A stretch of DNA of 64,000 nucleotides from Mycolicibacterium hodleri (GCF_006439015.1 NZ_RCZG01000001.1:310001-374000), one strand, 5' to 3'; shown: positions 26,343-36,057, numbered from the stretch's first letter. Numbers and translations: made by a program. Notes: generated by a model not told the origin, from the sequence alone.

Positions 26343-27884
26343 TCAGTTCTTGTGGGTGCCGTCTTGGAGCATGGCGAGGGCCTTGTCGACGCTGAGGGTG
26401 CCGGAGGCTTGGCTGGGTGGATATTTCTGGAAGGTAGCGAGGAATTCGCCGACGATCGTGATGGCGGGAACCATGGTCCAGAGTTTCTCGCCCCACCAGC
26501 GGCCGTAGAGCATGCCCTCGGTCTGGTAGCGCTCCCAGGGGTCTTGGCGCAGGTTGGTCACGACTGGGACGTTGGTGGAGTCTTCCTTGCCGGTGAAGAG
26601 GTTGCCGACGATGGTCTTGAAGTTGAGTTTCCAGGCGTTGTAGCGCACGGCCATCAGGTCGGCGTTGTCGCTGAAGTAGAAGAACTCCCGGCGTGGACCC
26701 TGCTCGGCCTCCCCCTTGAAGTAGGGCGTGAAGTCGTAGCCGTCGAGGTGGACAGTGAAGGTCTTCTCGCCGGCTTCGAGCCCGGTGAGGAGCTGGTCTT
26801 TGGTCTCGGGTGCGCCGGCGGCGGCGAGGATCGTGGGCAGCCAGTCTTCGTGGGCCATGATCTCGTTCACGATGGTGCCGGGTTCGATGACACCGGGCCA
26901 TTTGGCGACCATGGGGACGCGGAAGCCGCCTTCGTAGGTGCTGCCCTTCTCGCCGCGGAACGGGTGGTTGCCGCCGTCGGGCCAGCTGAAGACTTCGGCG
27001 CCGTTGTCGCTGGTGAACAGCACGATGGTGTCGTCGGCGATGCCGAGTTCGTCGAGTTTGTCGAGGATCTGGCCGACTTCCCAGTCGAGTTCCATCATGG
27101 CGTCGGCGAACAGGCCGTACCCGCTCTTGCCGTCCCATTCAGGTGAGAGATGGGTCCAGACGTGGCAGCGGGTGGCGTTGTGCCACAAAAAGAAAGGCGT
27201 GTCCGCGGCCACGGAGCGGTCGATGAAGTCCAGGGAACGCCGGGTGATCTCGGCGTCGACGTCCTCCATGTTGGTCTTGGCGGTGTCATCCATGCCGGGG
27301 TGCGGGGGCAGGGGGCCGCCGTCTTCGATGCTCTGCTTGCCGATCCTGCCCCAGCGGGGGTGCTCGGTGGGGTCGTCGACGTCAGTAGCCTTGGTGTCGA
27401 GGATGTTTCGCGGACCGAAGCGGTCGTGGAAGCCTTCTAGCTTCGGGTATTCGTTGTCGTAGGGCTCTTCCATGGCGTTGAGGTGGTAGAGGATGCCGTA
27501 GAACTCGTCGAATCCGTGCACGGTCGGGAGGTACTCGTTGCGGTCGCCGAGGTGGTTCTTGCCGATCTGGGCCGACACGTAGCCGTGCGGCTTCAACAAC
27601 TCCGCGATGGTCGGGTCGGAGTCCTGGATGCCCTGTTTGGCGGCGGGCATGCCGACCTTCAAAAGCCCGGTCCGGAAGGGACTTTGGCCGGTGATGAAGG
27701 CGGCGCGTCCGGCGGTGCAGGATTGTTGGCCGTAGTAGTCAGTGAAGAGGGCGCCGTCGCGGGCGATCCGGTCGATGTTGGGTGTCGAGCCGCCCATCAT
27801 GCCGCGGTGGTAGGCACTCAAGTTCCAGGTGCCCACGTCGTCGGCCATGATCACCACGATGTTGGGCTTCTTCTGGTCGGCCAC
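26343..27884 (-). CDS. Arylsulfatase
   Basis: 513 residues of the type I sulfatase family. The N-terminal metal site is KPNIVVIMADDVG. The formylglycine motif C-x-A-G-R (SCTAGRAAF, Cys ~residue 56) would be oxidised by a formylglycine-generating enzyme. The second signature is around AQIGKNHLGD, and later metal-binding residues are in FTSDNGAEV. It hydrolyses sulfate esters, for sulfur scavenging or on an aromatic or sulfolipid substrate. No signal peptide is visible, so it should be cytoplasmic. Long open frames on the other strand are shadows. Confidence 0.92.
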   Translation of the reverse strand: MADQKKPNIVVIMADDVGTWNLSAYHRGMMGGSTPNIDRIARDGALFTDYYGQQSCTAGRAAFITGQSPFRTGLLKVGMPAAKQGIQDSDPTIAELLKPHGYVSAQIGKNHLGDRNEYLPTVHGFDEFYGILYHLNAMEEPYDNEYPKLEGFHDRFGPRNILDTKATDVDDPTEHPRWGRIGKQSIEDGGPLPPHPGMDDTAKTNMEDVDAEITRRSLDFIDRSVAADTPFFLWHNATRCHVWTHLSPEWDGKSGYGLFADAMMELDWEVGQILDKLDELGIADDTIVLFTSDNGAEVFSWPDGGNHPFRGEKGSTYEGGFRVPMVAKWPGVIEPGTIVNEIMAHEDWLPTILAAAGAPETKDQLLTGLEAGEKTFTVHLDGYDFTPYFKGEAEQGPRREFFYFSDNADLMAVRYNAWKLNFKTIVGNLFTGKEDSTNVPVVTNLRQDPWERYQTEGMLYGRWWGEKLWTMVPAITIVGEFLATFQKYPPSQASGTLSVDKALAMLQDGTHKN

Positions 27885-28026
27885 GAATCCAGCTCCTCTA
27901 ATCAGACGTTTCGGGGCGCAGGCTCACGCTCGAAACCGACCTTACCGGAGCAGGCCCGCAACGTAGGGAAACTGGTCCGCAATGACGGGTTTGGTGGATC
28001 CACACGAAAAGCCGCTGGGAGTTGTG

Positions 28027-28543
28027 TCAGGTCAGCCATTCGGCCAGCACCTCCTCGGTGTGTTGACCGGGTGTACACGGCGAGCTGTCGATCGATGTCG
28101 GGGTACGCGAGAATCGTGGCGCCGGTGAGGTTCCAACGCCCCGACAGCCATGTACTCGGCATCCGCAGTCCGATATACGCCGTAGAACGGCGTGCCCCAA
28201 CGCGGAGATTGGAGCCGCGCTCGTCGGACCAGATTCCCGACGCGTACACGTTGTAGATCATCGTCATCGGATGGGCGGTGCCGTCGATGATCGCCGCATC
28301 GACGACCTGACCGTGGCCGCTGCGCCGAGCTCGATCGAGTGCGGCCAACGTGCCGACCAGCAGATACAAACTGCCACCTGCGAAGTCGCGACGAGGGTGA
28401 GCGGAATCTGCGGGGGGCCGCCGGCTTGGTCGACGCGGACGACGTCGGCGCCCAGATCGGCGAGCAGCATTCCGCAGAAACGGTCCCGGGCCGATACTGG
28501 CTATCTCGAGAACGTTGACTCCACGCAGCGGACCGGTCGTCAC
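28027..28543 (-). pseudogene. Decayed CaiB/BaiF gene (alpha-methylacyl-CoA racemase type)
   Basis: Pieces in order, but in different frames: start TGPLRGVNVLEIASIGPGPF; then LLADLGADVVRVDQAGGPP in another frame; then FAGGSLYLLVGTLAALDRAR and VVDAAIIDGTAHPM; and the family C-terminus GQHTEEVLAEWLT before a TGA at 28027. Large internal parts (about 200 residues of a ~360-residue protein) are missing. With several frame changes and deletions it cannot encode a working enzyme. An intact TetR gene is divergent and an inverted repeat remains in the promoter, so the regulator appears orphaned. Confidence 0.85.
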
Positions 28544-28575
28544 ATCGATCCCCTTCAGGCGCTTGGGCCGTATAA

Positions 28576-28595
28576 AGTAGTCAGACATGACTACT
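28576..28595. promoter_or_regulatory. Palindrome between TetR and the decayed CaiB gene
   Basis: AGTAGTCA-GACA-TGACTACT, perfect 8-bp arms. It is the likely operator of the adjacent TetR. Confidence 0.7.
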
Positions 28596-28657
28596 ATCGA
28601 AAGACTAGGTGATTTGGGTAGAGTGTCAACTTTGCCGCACCACGTCAGGAGGTCTCG

Positions 28658-29269
28658 GTGACTGCAGCACGGAATTCGACCGGGGCCCCCCGGGCTCGCG
28701 TCAGCCAGAGTGATCGACGCCAAGCCGCGCAGCGCAAGCTGCTGGACGCGTGCGTAGCGATCCTGATCGAGCGTGGCTACGTGGCAACGACGACGCTGGA
28801 GGTGCAGAAGCAATCCGGTCTGTCCCGCGGAGTTCTGTTGCACTACTACGGGTCTCGAGGGGAATTGATCAGTGCTGCAGCGCGTCACCTCTATGCCACG
28901 AAGGTCGGTGAAGTGCGGCTGCGAGCTGCCCAGGCGTCGGCTAGTGAGGATTGGGCTGTGCTGCTCTGGGACGTGGTTGCCGGCCCACTCGGTGGGGCGT
29001 CGCTGGAATTGCTGATCGCTGCCCGGCACGACCCGGACATGAGGGAATACCTCAAACCGTTGGAACGGGAATTCAGCCGTGCGAACTTCGATCTCTGCAA
29101 GGCGCTGCTCGGTGAGAAGCGCGCTGCGCACCAACGGTTCCCGGACTTCGCGATGGTGGTGGTGAACTCGATGCTCGGTGCTGCTGCCAGCAAGCCGGGT
29201 CATGGGAGTGCCGAAGAGAAGCGATTGCTGGAAGCGTGGCGCCAGATGCCAGATCTCTACTTCGTCTAG
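28658..29269 (+). CDS. TetR-family regulator (possibly orphaned)
   Basis: 203 residues, GTG start. The helix-turn-helix is around ATTTLEVQKQSGLSRGVLLH (~residues 48-67). The C-terminal domain is intact and helical to the stop. It is divergent from the decayed CaiB-family gene and convergent with the decayed aldehyde dehydrogenase, so both neighbours are non-functional while it remains open. It may still control distant genes through the same palindrome. Confidence 0.86.
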   Translation: MTAARNSTGAPRARVSQSDRRQAAQRKLLDACVAILIERGYVATTTLEVQKQSGLSRGVLLHYYGSRGELISAAARHLYATKVGEVRLRAAQASASEDWAVLLWDVVAGPLGGASLELLIAARHDPDMREYLKPLEREFSRANFDLCKALLGEKRAAHQRFPDFAMVVVNSMLGAAASKPGHGSAEEKRLLEAWRQMPDLYFV

Positions 29270-29858
29270 GCGCGCCGACGCCGTAGCCGGCGTCGGAGGT
29301 CGCGGGCCACCAACAATCGACGTAGCGCTGCCACTGCCCTACCTCGCCGAGCGGAATAGGGGTACCAGAGCACCTCGTTGGTCATCGTCGGAATGCGTGG
29401 CGTCGTGATCGACTGCTGACGGCAGTACTTCCGAATGCCCTGGGGTCCACCCAGCCGTGAGCCGAGCCCGGAATTCTTCCAACCGCCGTGGGGCAGCGGG
29501 AAACAGAACAGGTTCGAACAGGCGTCGTTGATGTTGACTCCGCCGAATTCGAGTCGCCTGGAGATGGACTCGCCGCGAGCGACGTCTCCGGTCCGAAGGT
29601 TTCCTCGAGCATGCACGTCATCGAGTGGTCGACGCCGAGCAGGACGGTGGGCTCGAAGAACGTTTCGTCGCCGGTGGGCTTACCGCCGACCGCGACGGTC
29701 GCGCCATGGGCGACCGCTTCCTCGACGTGAGCGTGGACGATCTCGTCCTGCGCCGTCGTGGCCATGGCATCAACGGCGCTAACCCTCGCGCCGCTAGGAC
29801 AGTTGCCCCCCGTCAGCACTTTGAAGGATTGACGACTCAGCAATTCCTCTCGTGGCAT
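29266..29858 (-). pseudogene. C-terminal remnant of an aldehyde dehydrogenase
   Basis: One frame gives the segment HAHVEEAVAHGATVAVGGKP followed by FFEPTVLLGVDHSMTCMLEE and TFGPE. A different frame then gives ESISRRLEFGGVNINDAC, FCFPLPHGGWKNSGLGSRLG and the C-terminal tail YPYSARRGRAVAALR. About 40 residues between the two blocks and the whole N-terminal two-thirds, including the catalytic Cys region, are missing. This is a dead gene, part of the decay zone at 28-33 kb. Confidence 0.82.
29275..29296. terminator. Strong hairpin after TetR
   Basis: CCGACGCCG-TAGC-CGGCGTCGG, perfect 9-bp arms, six bases after the TetR stop and overlapping the 3' end of the convergent pseudogene. Confidence 0.65.
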
Positions 29859-29940
29859 GGTCGGCTGTGACGGTGGCAGGGCTCGGCAGCCGTTGAGTTC
29901 CCTCCTCCACCCGCCTCACCTCAACGGCCGAACGGGAGCC

Positions 29941-30318
29941 ATGGCAGACCAACCCCTCGACGCATCCACCCGACTCGCTCTGCAACGGACCCGGCTGGCT
30001 CAGGAACGCACCCTGATGGCGTGGATTCGAACGAGCATGTCCCTGATCGCCTTTGGCTTCACGATCTACAAGTTCTTCGAGTATCTGGCGACGAGTGAGC
30101 GGCGTCGTGAACCGATCTTAAGTCCGTGGATCATCGGGATGGTCATGATCGTGGTGGGCTTGACGGGCTTGGCATTGGCCTGGATTCAGAATCGCCAGCA
30201 GATGAAGGCGCTCGAGGCCGAAGCCGGGCCGATGCCATATTCGATCGCGGGCCTCATGGCCGGATTCATCGCCTGCCTCGGTGGCCTTGCGCTGGTCGCC
30301 GTGGCCTTCCGGCTCTAG
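29941..30318 (+). CDS. DUF202 (YidH-like) small membrane protein
   Basis: 125 residues. The family signature LALQRTRLAQERTLMAWIRT precedes three membrane segments: MSLIAFGFTIYKFFEYL, WIIGMVMIVVGLTGLALAWI and SIAGLMAGFIACLGGLALVAV. It is a cytoplasmic-membrane protein of unknown function; its relatives are often next to transporters or stress genes. ATG 29941 is chosen because the signature begins shortly after. It has intact flow despite lying between decayed genes. Confidence 0.85.
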   Translation: MADQPLDASTRLALQRTRLAQERTLMAWIRTSMSLIAFGFTIYKFFEYLATSERRREPILSPWIIGMVMIVVGLTGLALAWIQNRQQMKALEAEAGPMPYSIAGLMAGFIACLGGLALVAVAFRL

Positions 30319-30330
30319 CGCGACTGACTG

Positions 30331-30600
30331 AATAACCCGCCAGGGAACGCCAACGTCAGACACATCGACACGTCGGCCGCGATCAGAAGGCCGATCGCGA
30401 CCAGGTAGCTGAGCCCGACCAGTCACCGCGGCATCCCGTCGGTCGTGTTCCACATGATGGCCGCGACATCATGAAGACGGCCGCCATCCGGATCGCTTAC
30501 GTCTTGGGCGTCGAGGCGACCACCGCCGCGCCGAAACGTGTCACTTCTGCGTGTGCCGCCGGATCGGTGACGCCACCGTTGCTGGCAAGCAGGCCTGCCG
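30331..30600 (-). pseudogene. Remnant of an integral membrane protein gene
   Basis: The minus strand reads, in order, AVAAGLLASNGGVTDPAAHA and VTRFGAAVVASTPKT, a TAA, then AIRMAAVFMMS, a frame change, MWNTTDGMPR, a TGA where Trp is expected, and LVGLSYLVAIGLLIAADVSM with LTLAFPGG. The pieces match the end of a multi-span mycobacterial membrane protein but carry at least three disabling changes. The bases up to 30788 hold no clear gene. The boundaries are approximate. Confidence 0.65.
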
Positions 30601-30788
30601 CGACGGCTGAATCAGAGGAAGGTGATACCTGCGAACGGCATGAGCTTCGTCGCCGTCAAGATGTCGCCGGTCTGAGATCGCCGCCATTCTGTCCTGTCGA
30701 ATCACCAACGCCTTCATGCATCTTCAGCCCGATCAAGATGATCGTGGCGCCGAAGTCGAAGGCAAGCCGAGTGCGGTGAGACAGGGCA

Positions 30789-31412
30789 TCACCACTGGGT
30801 GCTGCTGGTGTAGGCCCTGGTCCACACCGTCACGTGGAGCATCACCGACTTCGTGAATGCAGCGTGCATCTCGTCGACGTGCTCGGGTGAGGATCGCTCG
30901 TCGGCCAAGAAGTTCCGAGCGGTGACGATGATGACTGCGGTGAACGCGAGGAGGTACCTCAGTGGGATGTGGTCGACGGAGTCCGCGTGATCTGTCTGAT
31001 TCTTCTTTGCTCGGTTGTGGCACAATCCGATCTCGTGCTGTTGGTCCAGCCAGGCTTGGTCCAGGGGACGGGTGCAGGCGTCGATGACCCAGCGGTCGAA
31101 TCGAAGCGTGGAGGCCGCTGCGTATTCGGGGTTCGGCGATCCGTCTGGGTGCGCCGAGTAGCGCGCCAGGAATGGATGCTGACCGACCTGGCTTCGCCAG
31201 GCGTCGACCATCTCGGCGGCCCGCGGGGTCAGCACCTCGCCCGCCGGTCGAAGAACCGCATCGTCTGAGTCGGTGAGGCCCACCGCGGCCTTGAGTTTCA
31301 TCAAGTCATCGAGGGTGAGCGGAGATGGGGTCGCGCTGCTCGTGCCGTAGCTGTAGCCGGGGATGCGCTCGGGATGCTGCCACACATCCTCCGGGGTGGG
31401 GTGTGTGCTCAT
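30789..31412 (-). CDS. Protoglobin (globin-coupled-sensor-family haem protein)
   Basis: 207 residues matching single-domain protoglobins: LTLDDLMKLKAAVGLTDSDD at the N-terminal helix, then RFDRWVIDACTRPLDQAWLD, QQHEIGLCHNRAKKNQTDHA (the proximal His is expected in this helix) and HIPLRYLLAFTAVIIV. There is no output domain, so it is an O2/NO/CO-binding protein rather than a sensor kinase or cyclase. It starts 5 bases after the stop of the TSUP transporter gene, indicating one operon. Confidence 0.82.
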   Translation of the reverse strand: MSTHPTPEDVWQHPERIPGYSYGTSSATPSPLTLDDLMKLKAAVGLTDSDDAVLRPAGEVLTPRAAEMVDAWRSQVGQHPFLARYSAHPDGSPNPEYAAASTLRFDRWVIDACTRPLDQAWLDQQHEIGLCHNRAKKNQTDHADSVDHIPLRYLLAFTAVIIVTARNFLADERSSPEHVDEMHAAFTKSVMLHVTVWTRAYTSSTQW

Positions 31413-31417
31413 GTCGG

Positions 31418-32260
31418 TTAGTCGGTGTGCCGTGCGCGAACGGCCTTGATGGTCAGTTGTAGTGCGATCGCGATCAGTAGAGCGGCGAACGTCATTGCGG
31501 ATACCGAGGGGGGTAGGGCGACGGCGAGATTTACCGCGGGCACCGACGTCACGGCCGCGGTGACCCCGAGGATCAATCCGGCGCGGACGTCGACGGAGCT
31601 GCTGCCGTGGCGGTTGCTGATGGTGCCGGCGAGGCTGGTCGGGATGCTGACCAGCAGAGCCGTGCCCTTGGCAATCACGGCACTCACCGCGAACACCGAA
31701 CCGAGCAGGGGCACGGTGATGATGGCGCCACCGATGCCGAACAGGCCCGAGGCCACGCCGGTGAAGACACCGAGAATCAGGTAGCCGATGACGACCAGGG
31801 GTGAAAGAGCCAGTGCGTGGCCCGGTTCGGGGACGGCGATCAACATGTGGGCGGCGATGAGGAGGATGAATGCAATGAAGAACCAGCGCAGCCACTCCAG
31901 GGGGAGCCGCCGCAGGAGGCGGCTGCCGATGATCGCGCCGCCGATCGCGCCGACTGAGATCAACGCTGCGGCCATGATGTCGACGTCGGCGTGGACGAGG
32001 TAGGTCGCCGAACTGACGATCGCGGTGGGGATGATCGCCACCAGCGAGGTGGCTGCGGCTAACCGTTGATCCATGCCGGCCCGCCATACCAGTAGCGGCA
32101 CCATCACGATGGCGCCGCCGATCGCGAACAACCCCGAGAGGATCCCGCCGATCGCACCGATGAGAATCAAGGCGGCCCAGGGGATGTGGGCATTGACCTT
32201 CGACGGTCGGGAGACTTCGGACGAAAACGCCGTGTGGGTGGTCATCGATGCTGTGATCAC
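31418..32260 (-). CDS. TSUP-family (TauE/SafE) sulfur-compound/anion transporter
   Basis: 280 residues with about eight membrane segments and the internal duplication of the family: GLFAIGGAIVMVPLL in the first half and GLFGIGGAIITVPLL in the second. These proteins export or import sulfite, sulfoacetate or related organosulfur anions. The coupled protoglobin downstream and an arylsulfatase 4 kb away hint at sulfur or redox chemistry, but that is inference. An alternative start six residues in (MTTHTAF) is possible. Confidence 0.86.
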   Translation of the reverse strand: MITASMTTHTAFSSEVSRPSKVNAHIPWAALILIGAIGGILSGLFAIGGAIVMVPLLVWRAGMDQRLAAATSLVAIIPTAIVSSATYLVHADVDIMAAALISVGAIGGAIIGSRLLRRLPLEWLRWFFIAFILLIAAHMLIAVPEPGHALALSPLVVIGYLILGVFTGVASGLFGIGGAIITVPLLGSVFAVSAVIAKGTALLVSIPTSLAGTISNRHGSSSVDVRAGLILGVTAAVTSVPAVNLAVALPPSVSAMTFAALLIAIALQLTIKAVRARHTD

Positions 32261-32462
32261 GAGGGCTCCTGCGGCCGCGGGTCATTCTCTGTCGCTTTGA
32301 AGCGTGCGCCTTGCCGGCGCCATCGAAAAAGGGGCAATCCGTTCAGACACTGATCGGCCAGGGCGATCAATCGACGCTCACCATCGTGACGAACCCAGAT
32401 GCGGTGGCTCGTCGCCGTGGTGGAGTCGCTGAGCGGATATCGCTCCGCAGAGGAAGCCTGCC

Positions 32463-33005
32463 ATGTTCCTGTTCGCTGCGGGCGTGGAGACGACGACGAA
32501 ACTGTTCAGCACCGGCATGCGGGTGATGGGGGAGCGGCCCGACATCCAGCAGGCGCTTCGCGACGATCGCGCGCTGATTCCCAGCTTCCTCGAAGAGGCG
32601 CTGCGCACAGAGAGCGCCGTGATGAGCTACTTGCGTGTCGCGAGCAAGACGACAAGCATTGGGGACGTGGACATCCCGGCCGGAACAATCCTGACGATGC
32701 TCCCAGGGGTGAGCAATCGCGATCCGCGAAAGTTCGACAACCCTCATGAATTCCAGCACGATCGCCGCAACGTGCGGGAGCAGGTCGCCTTCGGTCGAGG
32801 TCGGCACTCTTGTCCAGGCGCGCCGCTCGCGCGGTCGGAGGCGCAGATCTCCTTCAATCGGTTCCTGGATCGGATGGCCGACATCCGGATTGACGAGTCA
32901 GCGCACGGACCCGCCGATGGACGGACGTACACCTGCGACCTTCATCATGCGTGGGCTCTCGTCGCTGCACATGACATTTACATCCGTGTCGTAGCCTGCG
33001 CCTGA
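32463..33005 (+). pseudogene. C-terminal fragment of a cytochrome P450
   Basis: About 180 residues, compared with ~400 for a full P450. The I-helix AGVETTT, the K-helix ExxR (EEALR) and the haem-binding FGRGRHSCPGAPLAR are intact, but everything before the I-helix (substrate pocket, helices A-H) is missing and not found upstream. The sequence immediately before 32463 does not continue the P450 in any frame. Its 3' end overlaps the convergent WS/DGAT gene by 28 bases. It cannot be a working enzyme. Confidence 0.85.
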
Positions 33006-34453
33006 TGCTGTTTCGCTTGACGGGCAGCGCCTAGCAATTCGTCGAAGGAAGTCTGCATGCATTCGGCGTAGCGCGCAGGGTCGGGTAGTGCGCTCCGGTC
33101 TGCGGTCGCGCCGATCGAGATGCCTCCGTTGTAGCTCGCCACGACGTGGAAGAGGTTCATGCCCCCGATCAGCGGGCCGAGTCCGGTGACGCGCTGCAGT
33201 CGTGCACCCGCGAAGTAGATCGGTTCCTTCGGGCCCGGCACGTTGCTCACCGTGGTGGTGGCGACGGTGGGGGCCGAGAATGGCATGACGATTGCCGCCT
33301 TCACGGTCAGTCCGAGCAGTGCGGTGGGCACCACCCCCACGAGGTCCAAAAACCGAGAATTGCCTGCGGAGTCGGCATTCTCCCGGGACGCGGAGGTCTC
33401 TTCGACGATCGTCGCAAGCCGCTCGAGTGGGTCGGCAATCGAAGTGCCAAGCGTGTGCAACCTGCCGAATAGCCTATTGCCGCCTGCGCCGCGCTCATCG
33501 GAAGAGCGAATGGATGCCGGGCACGCCGCCGCGAGATTCTCGTCGGGCAGTTCGTCGTGGCCCGAGAGGTAATGCCGAAGCGCGCCCCCGACGTAGGCGA
33601 GTGTCACGTCGTTGATCGTGGCCTTGGGTACACAACCCTTGATGCGCTTGAAATCGGCAAGGTCGTGGAACCGAGCCTCGAACACCCGATGCGGAGTTGC
33701 CGGTCCGTTGAACCGGGTGGAGGGGGTGAAAATAGACGCACTTCCCGGGGAGAGCGTCGCGGCCACGCCCGACGCCAGCGCGCCGGGCAGGCTGTGCAAC
33801 TGACGAATTGCGTTGAATGCGGTCGGAAGCAGCACCCTGCTCGCCCGCAATGGATACAGCGCGATGTTGGTCGCCGTGCGAGCGACCAGGTCCGACGTCG
33901 ACGGAAGCGGACCGGGCTCGAACCGGCGTGCCGGCGACGCAGGGCGCGGTCCGTCGGCGGCGAGATCGTGCATCGCCGCCATAAGCTCGACGCTCTCCAT
34001 GCCGTCGACGACGCAGTGGTGCAACTTGAGCGAGATGGCGAACGATCCCTTCGGTACTCCGGGGACGGCGTTCAGCCCCTCGATCACCGTCATCTCCCAC
34101 GGTGGTCGGCGCAGGTCGAGCTGGCGTCCGTGGATGCGCGCGATCTGGATGCAGAGTTGGCGCCAGTCGCCGGGTTGCGGAAGGGCAATGTGCCGGACGT
34201 GGTACTCGAGATCGAAGTCTGGATCGTCGACCCAGTACGGCATATGTAACCCACCGGGCAGTTCGGTCAGTCGCCGCCGGAAGGTCGGCGCGAGATGGAG
34301 CCGCGCGTCGATCTCCTCGAGGATGCGTTTGAAGGTGACCCTCCCCCCGGGGGCCGTCGTCTGGTCGTAGATGAGGAGCATCTGGATCTGCATGGGGGTT
34401 TCGGGCCGCTCAGCCCGCAGCATCATGTCATCAGTCCAGCTCAGTTGCTCCAC
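32978..34453 (-). CDS. WS/DGAT (wax ester synthase / diacylglycerol acyltransferase)
   Basis: 491 residues. The catalytic HHxxxDG motif is in KLHHCVVDGMES (~residue 146), and the N-terminus has LSWTDDMMLRAERP, typical of mycobacterial Tgs enzymes. The C-terminal PGPKEPIYFAGARLQR and HVVASYNGGISIG segments are conserved too. It makes triacylglycerol or wax esters from acyl-CoA for storage. The start is GTG at 34453. It is divergent from an esterase gene at 34586, a pairing seen elsewhere in mycobacteria for lipid storage and mobilisation. Confidence 0.92.
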   Translation of the reverse strand: MEQLSWTDDMMLRAERPETPMQIQMLLIYDQTTAPGGRVTFKRILEEIDARLHLAPTFRRRLTELPGGLHMPYWVDDPDFDLEYHVRHIALPQPGDWRQLCIQIARIHGRQLDLRRPPWEMTVIEGLNAVPGVPKGSFAISLKLHHCVVDGMESVELMAAMHDLAADGPRPASPARRFEPGPLPSTSDLVARTATNIALYPLRASRVLLPTAFNAIRQLHSLPGALASGVAATLSPGSASIFTPSTRFNGPATPHRVFEARFHDLADFKRIKGCVPKATINDVTLAYVGGALRHYLSGHDELPDENLAAACPASIRSSDERGAGGNRLFGRLHTLGTSIADPLERLATIVEETSASRENADSAGNSRFLDLVGVVPTALLGLTVKAAIVMPFSAPTVATTTVSNVPGPKEPIYFAGARLQRVTGLGPLIGGMNLFHVVASYNGGISIGATADRSALPDPARYAECMQTSFDELLGAARQAKQHQAQATTRM

Positions 34454-34585
34454 CAGATTCTCCGTTCAGCATCACGACGACAGCTCTGACACGACTACTG
34501 CCCTGACACGACGATAGATCTGAAAACTCTTACGGCATGGCCGATTCGCGCTGACTCATGGGCCGACGGCCCGTACGCTGAGCGG

Positions 34586-35812
34586 ATGCTCAGATCGCAC
34601 GGTGCGCAGGCCGCCAGGATGGCGTGTTCCTACGGCAGGTGGGTAGCCAGTGCCAAGCCGGGGGACTACGTGATCGCGCTCAGCGGTGCGTCGGCGTCGG
34701 TACCTCTGATCGGGCGCCATCTGGAGGTACTCGGAGGCTTCGCCGCGCTCGGCGTGGGCGGTCGCCGCTACGTGTCGGGCCTCGCCGCGGGTGTCGCCCA
34801 GGCCCGGTTTAGCCTCGACCGCGCCGAGCGGCGACAGGCCAACCAGGCGCTGACCCCGAGCGTGCTCACGGCGGCGTTGGAGACAGTGATCGCCGCGGAA
34901 CAGCTCGTCCAACCGTGGCCCTCGCATCGCGAGCCGGCGCCGCTGTGGAAGGCAGCCGGGCAGAGACGGTACGTGTACCGCTCATCCGTGTGCTATGGCG
35001 ATCACCCGAGCCAGCTGCTGGACGTGTGGCGGAGTAATGACGACGACACGCTGCAGAAGCCGAGGCCGGTACTCGTCTTCGTTCCCGGCGGAGCCTGGGT
35101 GTTCGGCAGCCGGACGTTGCAAGGCCATGCGTTGATGGCACATCTCGCGCGGCGAGGGTGGGTGTGCCTGTCCATCCAGTACCGGACGAGCCCGCGACAT
35201 CGCTGGCCCCGTCAAATGACCGACGTCAAAGCTGCGATCGCGTGGGCTCGGGCCAACGCTCAGCGGTTTGGCGGCGACCCCGATTTCGTTGCCGTCGCCG
35301 GGTGTTCGGCCGGTGGCCACCTGGCCACGTTGGCGGGGCTGACGGCAAACGACCCGCAGTGGCAGGCTGAACTTTCGGCCGATGCCGACACGTCAGTGGA
35401 TGCAATCGTCAGCGTGTACGGAGTCTATGACTGGCAGGACCGCGCCTCGAAGGAGCGCGACCGCTTCATGGAGTTCCTCGAGCGAGTCGTCGTCAAGCGG
35501 TCACAGGCCCGCCATCCTGGGATTTTTCGCGCGGCGTCGCCAACCGAACGCGTTCATTCCCTCGCCCCGCCGTTCTTGGCGGTACACGGTAGCGACGACC
35601 GCCTCATTCCCGTCGGGGAGGCGCGGGCGTTCGTCGACCGACTGCGGTCAGTGTCCGAAGCCACGGTCGGCTACATCGAACTACCCGGCGTGGGTCACGG
35701 TTTCGACCTCATCGACGGTGTGCGCACGGCACCGGTGGTGGCCGCGATCGGGCGCTTCCTGCAACAAGTTCATCAGAATCGCCTGAACGGCAGGGTGACT
35801 TCGGCGGTCTGA
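34586..35812 (+). CDS. Esterase/lipase (alpha/beta hydrolase, Lip family)
   Basis: 408 residues. The C-terminal catalytic half has the oxyanion region VFVPGGAWVFGS, the nucleophile GCSAGGH (Ser ~235), and a His in GVGHGFDLID. The N-terminal ~120 residues (YGRWVASAKPGDYVIALSGA, RQANQALTPSVL) match the helical extension of mycobacterial LipC/LipQ-type esterases. Divergent from the WS/DGAT gene, it probably hydrolyses ester lipids or related substrates. No signal peptide is visible, although LipC-type proteins are reported at the cell surface. Confidence 0.85.
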   Translation: MLRSHGAQAARMACSYGRWVASAKPGDYVIALSGASASVPLIGRHLEVLGGFAALGVGGRRYVSGLAAGVAQARFSLDRAERRQANQALTPSVLTAALETVIAAEQLVQPWPSHREPAPLWKAAGQRRYVYRSSVCYGDHPSQLLDVWRSNDDDTLQKPRPVLVFVPGGAWVFGSRTLQGHALMAHLARRGWVCLSIQYRTSPRHRWPRQMTDVKAAIAWARANAQRFGGDPDFVAVAGCSAGGHLATLAGLTANDPQWQAELSADADTSVDAIVSVYGVYDWQDRASKERDRFMEFLERVVVKRSQARHPGIFRAASPTERVHSLAPPFLAVHGSDDRLIPVGEARAFVDRLRSVSEATVGYIELPGVGHGFDLIDGVRTAPVVAAIGRFLQQVHQNRLNGRVTSAV

Positions 35813-36057
35813 CGACGTCGTTGACGCAAACAGTTCCCCATCACCGGACTCGAGCGTGTGCCATCGGCGAATTCTGCCTAGCGCACCAGTTGTCGGCGAG
35901 ATGCTGCAAGACGACGGCGGCGTCTGTGGTGGCGCGAGGGTGTGAATTGTGGGTTCCGGTTCGCTCGCCGGGGTAGGCGAAGAATGACAGATCTATATGA
36001 TTCAGCTGCCGGGCTGTTCTCGGTGAATTGATGTTGCGGGCGGGTCGGTGGTGCGTC

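Noticed and set aside
26331..27146. Plus-strand frame opposite the arylsulfatase
   Set aside because: Low-complexity antisense translation with no family signal.
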